Shown here: piece after piece, positions 55,955 through 64,000 of the stretch | How the letters are laid out: each line of letters begins with the position of its first letter | How positions within the stretch are numbered: the first letter of the stretch is position 1 | Source: Saccharomyces mikatae IFO 1815 | Lineage: Eukaryota > Ascomycota > Saccharomycetes > Saccharomycetales > Saccharomycetaceae | Assembly: GCF_947241705.1 (NCBI RefSeq) | Contig: NC_079267.1 | Span: forward strand, 372,001-436,000 | Direction: 5' to 3' | Length of the DNA stretch: 64,000 bases | Notes under the pieces: model-generated | What the model was told of the DNA's origin: nothing | The model's database searches: none | Seen by the model: the letters and a program-made list of their open reading frames with translations, nothing else | Program-made: the position numbers and the translations under genes

Positions 55955-56419
55955 CTTCTTTATAAGAAACAATTATTCCTCATAACTGGTTGAGAATAAA
56001 ATCTAATATACTTGACTGTTTTTAGTTAGTTATTCAATTGTTGGAAAGGGGTTCACCAAAAATGGTATAACTATTTACTAAACATTGCAATATATTACAC
56101 TATTAACGCATCGGAAGCAAGAAAATATTCTTAGAAGTTTGCTATGTAATTAAACTTTGAACATATTCTCATAAATACCCATGAAAAAATAGTATCGTTC
56201 AAAGAATAGTTCCTATTCTGTTCTTGAACAGCTCCTTGCGACTTCTGCTATACAAAGTCTAAGACTCATTGAACTTGAAGGACTAGTTTGAGCTTTTTAT
56301 CGGTTAGACTTTGAATCATCCTGATTAACTGAAAGGAGTGGGCCTCATGGTGTTTTTTATTTGACTTAGTCGGTTCAAAAAGAATATTTATGGCATTTTC
56401 TTCTTTTTGTAGTATGGCA

Positions 56420-58768
56420 TCATAGTTTTTCTTCATCTTGTGCACTATTTGCTAGTATAGCTCCATTCACATCAACCTTTCCATCGGTATTTTTATTCAT
56501 GTTACTCTTCTTAGCGAGTTCTCCAACATTGTTATTTTTTCTATATATATTGGTTTCGTTGGCGTGAGTTTCATTGCTTTTAGGGTGCTCATGACCACCT
56601 TCATCTGCAGAATTCTCATCTTCAGCGCTATGTTCACTATTATCACCACCATTAGTGTTTAAATCCGTGACATATATATTAGCTTTTCTTGAGTTTTGAA
56701 TGTTCTCATCAGCCCTACCCTCACCGTCACTTTCACCTGCATTACTGTTTTTCTCTTCATCTTCATCTTCATCTTCATCTTCATCTTCATCTTCATCTTC
56801 ATCTTCATCTTCATCTTCATTTTCATCGTCATTTTCATCGTCATCGTCATCTTTATTTTTATCTTCATCTTCATCTTCACTGTCATCATCATCTTCATCT
56901 TCATCTTCACTGTCATCATCATCTTCATCTTCATCGTAATCATCATCGTTATCATCATCTTCTTCTCCATTTTCCGTCACTTCCTGTTGTTGTTCAGAGT
57001 TCTCATCAGGTCTATAATGTAAACCCAAGCCTATCATAGCTTTCTGTATAGCATTTGCTGTTTTACTTCTGTTTTTGAGATCCTCTGTGGATTCGGTAAC
57101 ATCTTCATTAGCGGTATTCTTTGATTTATTAAAGTATTCCTTCCATGAATTCCATATATTAGCCGTCGGCTTCTCTGCAGTTTTTTCAGGATTTAAAGGA
57201 CCTTGCGAAATAGACTTTTTCGATTTAATACTTTCCTGGTCTTTAGTATCATCTTCGCTTTGGTGACCATTTTTATTGCTTGAAGAATTGCTGGCGCTTC
57301 TTTTTAAGTTATGAAATGTGGCCAAAAATCGCTGCTGCAGTAAAGATAAAGTGTCGGCGCCATTATATATATGTTTTGGAGGAAACAGATCGAACAATCT
57401 GTCATCTGTTCTTAAGTTAAACACCTGAAAATTTTGCGTCTCTTTCCATCTTTGAACCCAGTTTAAATTAAATAAATGCACAGGGTTAGAATTTAACATA
57501 TCTTCGGGTATAGTTTTCAAAGCTTGATCGTTCTCTTTATGTAGATCCAAATAATCGCTTAGTTTAATACTGGAAAGTAACCCTGTCAAATAGTCTTCGA
57601 ATTGCCATCTAATGAAATCTTCACTGCCTTCAAATTGAGAATTATTTGGGGTTTCATCATCATTTTCGTTCCACGTATCTGATACGATTTCAGATATAGA
57701 TTCAATCCATTTTTTATCATGATTTGACAATTGGAGAACGGAATTCAAAGGCTTATCCAAGATTTCCACGGTGGAGTTGTCTGTATTCACAAATATGTGA
57801 CAAAGTTCCTCTTTTTGTTCAGCAAGCAACGTGTTGGAACTGCCTATCATAAAAAAAACCGTGCGTTCTGATCTTATGTCATTCATCTGCTGCAATGGAG
57901 TATAAGGTGAGAATAGCCCACCTTTTTCAAAAATCTGCAAGGGAAAACCTAAAAATCTCAACACTGATTCTCGATTGCTTGATTTGAACGAATCTACCAC
58001 ATTTAGTTTTGACACATCCTGAAACAACTGGGGACTGCCGGAATCTTGCAGATTTGACATTAAGTCCGGAATTAAGCTAATCAAACCGAACTGTAGATTA
58101 CACAAAGCTTCCACATCGTTACCGTAAACTATTATTTTTCTTTCAAGCATAATTGCCTTCAATAAAACTAAAGCATTTTTCTTAAAATCGTGCAAAATCT
58201 TTCTCAAACATAACCCAATATAAAGACGGTTCTCGGCGTTTCTGCCCAATGATGTAGGCGTATATATGGACTTCAGGTTTTCATACAAAGATTGAATTAT
58301 TTTCCTATCCCCGAAATCATGCTGCAAGAAAAAAGCATTGGTAACAATACTCAGTTTGTCTTTGATTTGACCAAAAATTGGTTTTCTAGAGATGACTACG
58401 ACTGCCTTTTGCACGGTAGATCGAGTTACATCTTTATCCTTAGTGACCAATTCATCGCTCTTGATCTGTCTTGAGCAGGATATGGCAAACAAAGTCGTGT
58501 TATCTTTGATGTTATCATCGCTTAGATCAGCTGCTCCATTGGGTGGGCTCCTTTGTCTTCTTTCGTCATATAAAAGTGTGAAGTAAGTGAATGTTTCCTC
58601 AAAAGAGTGAGAACCATCAGGAAGTGCCTGAAATGGTAAATTTGGCCACAATTCGGCACTTCGGGTGTCCTTGGGTAATCCATACCAATATTCTATTTCA
58701 GGGCCTCTTTTGTGATGAAAGTCTACCAGACAGATACCAAAGATGACTGCTTCCTCTTTTTCATTCAT
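56420..58768 (-). CDS. AVL9: Avl9, DENN-related protein of exocytic transport from the Golgi
   Basis: 782 residues from the ATG at 58768 (MNEKEEAVIFGICLVDFHH); the frame runs 28 codons further to a TTG. S. cerevisiae Avl9 is 764. It is a conserved member of the longin/DENN superfamily acting in late secretory transport. The N-terminal half holds the Avl9/DENN region (VDFHHKRGPEIEYWYG, then LPFQALPDGSHSFEETFTYFTLLY). The C-terminal 200 residues are highly acidic, with a run of alternating Asp-Glu at about 649-671 coded by a CTTCAT repeat, which may explain the extra length. It shares a divergent promoter with CFT2. Confidence 0.95.
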   Translation of the reverse strand: MNEKEEAVIFGICLVDFHHKRGPEIEYWYGLPKDTRSAELWPNLPFQALPDGSHSFEETFTYFTLLYDERRQRSPPNGAADLSDDNIKDNTTLFAISCSRQIKSDELVTKDKDVTRSTVQKAVVVISRKPIFGQIKDKLSIVTNAFFLQHDFGDRKIIQSLYENLKSIYTPTSLGRNAENRLYIGLCLRKILHDFKKNALVLLKAIMLERKIIVYGNDVEALCNLQFGLISLIPDLMSNLQDSGSPQLFQDVSKLNVVDSFKSSNRESVLRFLGFPLQIFEKGGLFSPYTPLQQMNDIRSERTVFFMIGSSNTLLAEQKEELCHIFVNTDNSTVEILDKPLNSVLQLSNHDKKWIESISEIVSDTWNENDDETPNNSQFEGSEDFIRWQFEDYLTGLLSSIKLSDYLDLHKENDQALKTIPEDMLNSNPVHLFNLNWVQRWKETQNFQVFNLRTDDRLFDLFPPKHIYNGADTLSLLQQRFLATFHNLKRSASNSSSNKNGHQSEDDTKDQESIKSKKSISQGPLNPEKTAEKPTANIWNSWKEYFNKSKNTANEDVTESTEDLKNRSKTANAIQKAMIGLGLHYRPDENSEQQQEVTENGEEDDDNDDDYDEDEDDDDSEDEDEDDDDSEDEDEDKNKDDDDDENDDENEDEDEDEDEDEDEDEDEDEDEEKNSNAGESDGEGRADENIQNSRKANIYVTDLNTNGGDNSEHSAEDENSADEGGHEHPKSNETHANETNIYRKNNNVGELAKKSNMNKNTDGKVDVNGAILANSAQDEEKL
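56755..56820. repeat. Hexanucleotide microsatellite (CTTCAT)11 inside AVL9
   Basis: Eleven perfect copies of CTTCAT (66 bp), read on minus as GAT-GAA codons and coding an alternating Asp-Glu run. Related but imperfect repeats continue to about 56950. The length is always a multiple of three, so changes keep the frame. Confidence 0.93.
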
Positions 58769-58967
58769 TATTGCGACGAAGGTTGCAGCGAAGCACGAAT
58801 GTATATGTTGATTTGATGTGACGTTCCTGCTTAGATACTCTCGAAATTTCAAAAATTATTCCAAAAGAAAAGCTTCCTGAATGAGCAGTGACGAGATTTG
58901 ATCGGGCAGTACATTCCTTTGCAAGATCTGTTATTGATACCTTTCTTGGTTGCTTCAACATCTCAAG

Positions 58968-58992
58968 TTACCCGTCCACATATGATTACCCG
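58968..58992. promoter_or_regulatory. Paired Reb1 sites in the AVL9/CFT2 divergent promoter
   Basis: TTACCCG at 58968-58974 and again at 58986-58992, same strand, 18 bases apart. Reb1 sites mark nucleosome-free divergent promoters. They lie 200 bp from AVL9 and 500 bp from CFT2 in a 725-bp gap (58769-59493) with no other site that I can name. Confidence 0.75.
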
Positions 58993-59493
58993 AACAAAAA
59001 TGGCATATCAGCGGCTATTTGGTACTCAAAACACCTAAAGTAAATCATACTTTCCTCAAGTGTTGGATGACGCCATAAAAATTCAACATTACCATCGACC
59101 AAGCACACAAACTAGAAGACCAAGTACGGGGAAATATGTAATAGCAAGCCTCCTGCTTGTCCCCCAATATGTATGAACCAGTTTCCTTAGTTCATTGAGC
59201 TTCTTGATCCCACAAGGAGTACCTCAGATAAAAGTGAAGGCATATTCGAGAGTCAATGGTTCAGGTAAAAAAATAGAGTGCTCTCAACAAAAGCGCTTGA
59301 ACCGCTATGGGTATGATATCCTTAAATACTGCTATAAACATCTCACAAAAAAATGATTTCCTCTTTTCGGCGACGTTTCCCGCTTTTCTTCAACAATTTG
59401 AAATTTTAACACCATTTGTACAAATATTATGCCAGTAAAAGTACTAACACAGAAGAGAGAATGAAGAACATACGTTGGAATTGACGAATATAT

Positions 59494-62076
59494 ATGACGT
59501 ATAAATACAACTGCTGTGATGATGGATCCGGAACTACTGTTGGTTCAGTGGTACGATTTGATAACGTTACTTTGTTAATCGATCCCGGTTGGAATCCATC
59601 TAGAGTATCGTATGAGCAATCTATCAAATACTGGGAAAAAGTGATACCGGAAATTGACGTAATAATACTTTCACAACCGACCACTGAATGTTTAGGTGCT
59701 TATTCGTTACTGTACTATAACTTTATCTCGCATTTCATATCGAGAATACAAGTTTACGCAACTCTTCCCGTTATCAACCTGGGAAGGGTTTCCACCATAG
59801 ATGCATATGCATCTGCGGGTGTCATAGGTCCATATGACACAAACAAACTTGATCTTGAAGATATTGAGAAATCATTTGACCATATAGTTCCTTTGAAATA
59901 CTCGCAATTAGTAGATTTACGATCAAGGTACGATGGGTTAACTTTATTAGCCTACAACGCTGGTGTGTGTCCAGGTGGTTCTATTTGGTGCATAAGCACA
60001 TATTCAGAAAAACTGGTTTATGCCAAGAGATGGAACCACACTAGAGATAACATACTAAATGCTGCTTCTATATTGGATGCCTCTGGGAAGCCTTTATCCA
60101 CGTTGATGAGACCTTCTGCAATAATTACTACTTTAGACAAATTTGGTTCCTCTCAACCGTTTAAAAAACGTTCGAGGATCTTTAGAGACACGTTAAAGAA
60201 AGGTTTGAGTTCAGATGGGTCTGTTATAATACCAGTAGATATGAGTGGAAAATTCCTGGATTTGTTCACACAGGTTCATGAGTTACTATTTGAAAGTACG
60301 AAGATTAATGCACATACACAGGTTCCTGTGCTCATTATGTCATATGCGAGAGGAAGAACCCTAACATACGCCAAATCCATGCTTGAGTGGTTATCTCCAT
60401 CACTACTCAAAACATGGGAGAACAGAAACAATACCTCTCCCTTTGAAATTGGGTCGCGGGTCAAAATCATATCACCGAATGAATTAAGTAAATATTCTGG
60501 TTCTAAAATTTGTTTTGTATCCGAGGTAGAAGCCCTGGTCAATGAGGTTATAATAAAAGCCGGTAACTCTAGTAGGACGACTCTGATTTTAACCAAACCG
60601 AGCTTTGAATCTACACCATCTTTAGGGAAGATACTAGAAATTTTGAAACAAAGTGAAAGCCATGGGACCATATCCCCTAAAGATGATAAACCATTTATTT
60701 GCAATAACTACATTTCAGTAGAAACTATCAAGGAAGAACCTTTGAGTAAAGAAAAACTCGAGACGTTCAAATTAGAACTCAAAGAAAAGAAGAAAAACAG
60801 AAATAAGAAAATACTACTGATGAAAAGGGAATCAAAAAAACTGGGTAATGGCAACTCAATCGTAGATGATACCAACACTGACAGAACGATCCGCAACCAA
60901 GATATTTTATCGGGAAATCTCGATGAAGAACAAGCAATTGGTCATATCATGGGGGAAGATGAAGATGAAGAAGAAGAAGAAGAAGAAAACGATAATTTAT
61001 TGAGCTTACTCAAAGATAACTCTGAGAAGCTGGCGACGAAAAAGAACATTGAAGTTCCTATAGACATTATAATCCAAAAAGGTGCATCTTCAAAACATAA
61101 AATGTTCCCATTCCACCCAATCAAAATCAAGAAAGATGATTATGGTGCCATTGTAGATTTTACGATGTTTATACCTGATGATTCGGACAATATTAATCAA
61201 AATAGCAGGAAAAGACCGCTTAAAGATGGTGCTAAAAGCGCAAGCCTTTTGGGCGAAGAAGAAAACAAAAATGAAGAAGAGGATGGGTATAATGTAGAGG
61301 ATCCAGTTGGAAAAAAGAAAAAACACCGTACTTCTCGTTATTCAGGATTTGCCGCGGCTGGTGAAACGGAAAACTTTGATAATTTAGACTATTTGAAGAT
61401 AGACAAGACGCTCTCCAAAAGAATTGTCTCTACCGCAAATGTCCAATTGAAATGCTCTGTAGTAATGTTGAACTTGCAGAGTTTAGTTGATCAAAGATCC
61501 GCATCCATTATATGGCCATCCCTAAAGTCTAGAAAGATAGTTCTTTCAGCTCCTAAGCAAATCCAGAATGAAGAAATTACAGAAAAACTTATTAAAAAGA
61601 ATATCGAGGTGGTCAACATGCCATTGAATAAGATGATAGAATTCAGCACAACAATAAAGACTCTGGATATCTCCATTGATTCTGAACTTGATAGTCTCTT
61701 AAAGTGGCAACGTATCAGTGATAGTTATACAGTTTCCACTGTTGTTGGAAGACTCGTGAAAGAGAGTCTTCCACAAGTCAACAATCATAAAAAAGCAGCG
61801 TCCAGGAGCAAATTAGTCCTGAAGCCATTAAATGGATCATCAAGAAATCATAAAACCGGTGCACTATCTATCGGTGACGTTAGGTTAGTACAATTAAAGA
61901 AACAACTGACAGAAAAAAATTACGTTGCAGAGTTCAAAGGCGAAGGTACGCTCGTCATAAATGGAAAAGTAGCAGTCCGTAAAATTAATGATGCAGAAAC
62001 CATTATTGATGGTACCCCTTCAGAACTTTTTGATATAGTCAAAAAATTGGTTACGGATATGCTAGCCAAAATCTAA
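59494..62076 (+). CDS. CFT2: Cft2/Ydh1, CPSF-100-like subunit of the cleavage and polyadenylation factor
   Basis: 860 residues (859 in S. cerevisiae). It is the structural partner of the endonuclease Ysh1 in CPF and binds pre-mRNA near the cleavage site. The N-terminus has a metallo-beta-lactamase fold, but where an active enzyme has HxHxDH the sequence reads LSQPTTECLGAYSLL, so it is a pseudo-enzyme, as is normal for CPSF-100. A beta-CASP domain follows (about 245-380). A Lys/Glu-rich acidic insertion (about 415-610, with EDEEEEEEEN) precedes the C-terminal domain that binds Ysh1. The ATG at 59494 gives the family length. Confidence 0.96.
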   Translation: MTYKYNCCDDGSGTTVGSVVRFDNVTLLIDPGWNPSRVSYEQSIKYWEKVIPEIDVIILSQPTTECLGAYSLLYYNFISHFISRIQVYATLPVINLGRVSTIDAYASAGVIGPYDTNKLDLEDIEKSFDHIVPLKYSQLVDLRSRYDGLTLLAYNAGVCPGGSIWCISTYSEKLVYAKRWNHTRDNILNAASILDASGKPLSTLMRPSAIITTLDKFGSSQPFKKRSRIFRDTLKKGLSSDGSVIIPVDMSGKFLDLFTQVHELLFESTKINAHTQVPVLIMSYARGRTLTYAKSMLEWLSPSLLKTWENRNNTSPFEIGSRVKIISPNELSKYSGSKICFVSEVEALVNEVIIKAGNSSRTTLILTKPSFESTPSLGKILEILKQSESHGTISPKDDKPFICNNYISVETIKEEPLSKEKLETFKLELKEKKKNRNKKILLMKRESKKLGNGNSIVDDTNTDRTIRNQDILSGNLDEEQAIGHIMGEDEDEEEEEEENDNLLSLLKDNSEKLATKKNIEVPIDIIIQKGASSKHKMFPFHPIKIKKDDYGAIVDFTMFIPDDSDNINQNSRKRPLKDGAKSASLLGEEENKNEEEDGYNVEDPVGKKKKHRTSRYSGFAAAGETENFDNLDYLKIDKTLSKRIVSTANVQLKCSVVMLNLQSLVDQRSASIIWPSLKSRKIVLSAPKQIQNEEITEKLIKKNIEVVNMPLNKMIEFSTTIKTLDISIDSELDSLLKWQRISDSYTVSTVVGRLVKESLPQVNNHKKAASRSKLVLKPLNGSSRNHKTGALSIGDVRLVQLKKQLTEKNYVAEFKGEGTLVINGKVAVRKINDAETIIDGTPSELFDIVKKLVTDMLAKI

Positions 62077-62363
62077 CCTTATTTTATATACAATTTTGTA
62101 AGTTTATGTTCTACCTATAGTGTACGACGTATTATAAATTTCCATGTGTCTTACACTATTGTCTCTATGTAGCGCTCTAACTCACTATTAACGGTAGAAT
62201 GCTTTTAATTTCTTTCTTTTTCCAGCTGAAAATTAAAACTTCTTAGATATAGAATTATTGCCCTAATTTGCTACAAGCACCATTCCACGTATAGTAAAAG
62301 TAAGTTCTTGAAGAATTACAGGGAAGATAATTCCGCACACTTTGAGGACAAAAGCGGATTAGT

Positions 62364-63740
62364 ATGACAGACAAAAAAGTTGAAGTCCCTCCAAACGTCA
62401 ACCCCTCATTATGGAGAAAAAATTCCATAGAGAGCAATGTTCATCGATACAATTCTCTTCCATCCAAAATTAGTGGGGCTCTCACTAGAGAACAAATATA
62501 TTCATACCAAGTTATGTTCAGGATTCAGGAGATTACCATCAAGCTACGCACGAAGGACTTTGTTCCGCCGTCGAGAAAGAACAGATCACCTTCTCCGCCA
62601 CCAGTTTATGATGCCCAAGGTAAAAGAACCAATACTCGTGAACAGAGATATAGAAAGAAATTGGAGGATGAACGTATTAAGTTAGTTGAGATAGCGTTAA
62701 AGGCTATCCCTTATTTTGTTCCTCCAGATGATTACAAAAGGCCAACGAAATTTCAGGATAAGTATTATATCCCGGTGGATCAGTACCCTGACGTTAATTT
62801 TGTTGGTTTATTATTAGGCCCTCGTGGGCGTACGTTAAGAAAATTACAGGAGGATTCTAACTGTAAGATTGCAATCAGGGGAAGAGGTTCAGTTAAAGAA
62901 GGCAAAAATGCAAGTGATTTACCTCCAGGCGCTATGAACTTTGAGGATCCCTTGCACTGCCTAATTATCGCTGATTCAGAAGATAAGATTCAAAAGGGTA
63001 TAAAGGTTTGTCAAAACATTGTTATTAAAGCAGTGACATCTCCCGAGGGTCAAAATGATTTGAAACGTGGGCAACTAAGAGAATTGGCAGAACTCAATGG
63101 TACTCTGAGAGAAGATAATAGGCCGTGTCCGATCTGTGGTTTAAAAGATCATAAAAGGTATGATTGCCCAAATAGGAATATTCCAAATATACAGAGTATT
63201 GTGTGTAAATCATGTGGGCAAACCGGACATTTTAGCAGAGATTGTAAATCAGTAATTCAAAGAACGAGCCGCTTTGACAGAGTTGCCACTGTACATAATA
63301 GCTCGCCAATACAGAGTAAGGACATACACTATAATAGTAATTCTTTCCCAACTCAAGCACCGAAAAGATCTCGTTTTGATAATAATGCAATGGATATTCC
63401 TTCAAGGTTCCCAACCTCATCACGTTATGCACCAACACCCTCGCCGCCCGCGTCACATATTCCAAACCGAGCTCAAAACGTGGCCTCTACACCTCCTCCT
63501 GGACTAGCTTCAAGTAACTTCAGTTCTGGAGTCCCAGGAATGGCTCCTTTGCCACTACATAGCCCTCCAGAGTCGGAGCAACCAAAATTTGCTCTACCGC
63601 CACCCCCTGGTATGACTGCGGTACAATCCTCAATTTCACCCCCCCCTGGACTAAATGGCCCTCCTGGGTTCTCTAATAATACAGACATTGACCTTAACAA
63701 AATTAAACCTCCAGGACTTCAAGGGCCTCCCGGACTATAG
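62364..63740 (+). CDS. MSL5: Msl5/BBP, branch-point bridging protein (SF1)
   Basis: 458 residues (476 in S. cerevisiae; the proline-rich tail is shorter). It recognises the intron branch sequence UACUAAC in commitment complexes and bridges to U1 through Prp40. The N-terminus carries the Mud2-binding region with SPSPPP near residue 73. The KH-QUA2 (STAR) domain lies at about 145-245 with the GPRGRT loop. Two CCHC zinc knuckles follow: [14 protein letters not shown] and [14 protein letters not shown] (about 254-294). The tail repeats PPPGL/PPGL motifs. The gene is 287 bp downstream of CFT2. Confidence 0.97.
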   Translation: MTDKKVEVPPNVNPSLWRKNSIESNVHRYNSLPSKISGALTREQIYSYQVMFRIQEITIKLRTKDFVPPSRKNRSPSPPPVYDAQGKRTNTREQRYRKKLEDERIKLVEIALKAIPYFVPPDDYKRPTKFQDKYYIPVDQYPDVNFVGLLLGPRGRTLRKLQEDSNCKIAIRGRGSVKEGKNASDLPPGAMNFEDPLHCLIIADSEDKIQKGIKVCQNIVIKAVTSPEGQNDLKRGQLRELAELNGTLREDNRPCPICGLKDHKRYDCPNRNIPNIQSIVCKSCGQTGHFSRDCKSVIQRTSRFDRVATVHNSSPIQSKDIHYNSNSFPTQAPKRSRFDNNAMDIPSRFPTSSRYAPTPSPPASHIPNRAQNVASTPPPGLASSNFSSGVPGMAPLPLHSPPESEQPKFALPPPPGMTAVQSSISPPPGLNGPPGFSNNTDIDLNKIKPPGLQGPPGL

Positions 63741-63950
63741 CTCCCATTATACACTTATTGCATTTTTCGGTTAAATTTGAGGTATGTACTCTCTATTTTT
63801 GCACACTTCCAGTCTAGTGATTTTTACCACTCTTGTTATTATTAAATTTTGATATTTAATTTACTTACTAGCTTATTTTACTACTGCTCAATTTTCAAGG
63901 CGTGAACTTTTGGAACGAAAACAACTTTCCATGGTAGCCTTACCTTTTAT

Positions 63951-64000
63951 TTAAAGCACTTGTTCCTGTTTCCATTTTTTGGCTAATTCTAAGAACTTTG
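63951..64000 (-). CDS. CLF1: 3' end of CLF1 (splicing factor), cut by the window edge
   Basis: On minus the last 16 codons read as an open frame ending KKWKQEQVL then stop at 63951-63953. In S. cerevisiae the next gene after MSL5 is CLF1 (HAT-repeat protein of the Prp19-linked complex), convergent and about 220 bp away, matching the 210 bp here. The call rests mainly on synteny, because too little sequence is in the window for a motif. The gap 63741-63950 holds both 3' ends and no other feature. Confidence 0.6.
   Translation of the reverse strand, partial: KFLELAKKWKQEQVL

Noticed and set aside
56659-57039. Met-Lys, His-Leu and Phe-Ile repeat frames across the AVL9 repeat
   Set aside because: They are other-frame readings of the CTTCAT microsatellite.
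58769-58852. 28-codon N-terminal extension of AVL9
   Set aside because: It begins at TTG; the ATG at 58768 restores the conserved N-terminus.

Overview
This window is a stretch of a Saccharomyces nuclear chromosome. Gene order, gene lengths and protein sequences follow the right arm of S. cerevisiae chromosome XII from just inside the ALT1/XDJ1 promoter to the end of CLF1. Recalled S. cerevisiae proteins (Hog1, Ahp1, Rex3, Nyv1, Ict1) are close but not identical: Ahp1 and Hog1 differ at a few percent of residues and Rex3 at roughly a tenth. I therefore infer a sensu stricto relative other than S. cerevisiae (mikatae/jurei/kudriavzevii-like distance). I cannot name the species without alignment.

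Layout. 1-9.7 kb: XDJ1, GEP5, SUL2, NYV1 (the only spliced gene seen) and GIS3. 9.7-19.5 kb: IOC2, KIN2, HRT3 and CHA4. 19.8-28.2 kb: ICT1, MIM2, ERG27, APC9, CDC45, LCL2 and SEN2. 28.5 kb: a C/D snoRNA matching snR79. 29.0-43.7 kb: the giant AAA+ gene MDN1. 44.1-51.9 kb: REX3, a nest of solo LTRs, the U6 gene SNR6, the YLR108C homologue, AHP1, CCW12 and a 1.5-kb non-coding stretch. 51.9-56 kb: HOG1, then a 2.6-kb graveyard of Ty LTRs leading to a tRNA-Arg(ACG) gene. 56.4-64 kb: AVL9, CFT2, MSL5 and the last codons of CLF1.

Functional themes. Nearly every gene is a single-copy housekeeping gene on a compact chromosome. Several promoters carry readable regulatory codes: Met4/Cbf1 plus Met31/32 sites before SUL2, a perfect pleiotropic drug response element between ICT1 and MIM2, MCB boxes before CDC45, PAC plus RRPE between MDN1 and REX3, a Sko1-type CRE before AHP1 (HOG1 itself lies two genes away), and Reb1 sites in three intergenic regions. 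The two accessory zones both lie just upstream of RNA polymerase III genes (SNR6 and tRNA-Arg), as expected for Ty integration. One shows a clean LTR-inside-LTR insertion and another solo LTR keeps a perfect target duplication.

I found no clearly new multigene system. The best candidates for something undescribed are a TATA box followed by a strong nested hairpin in the HOG1 upstream region, and a 234-bp element with inverted delta-like ends in the LTR cluster. Start codons were corrected to the first plausible ATG where a longer open frame began at a non-ATG codon (GEP5, IOC2, ICT1, MDN1, REX3, YLR108C homologue, AVL9).
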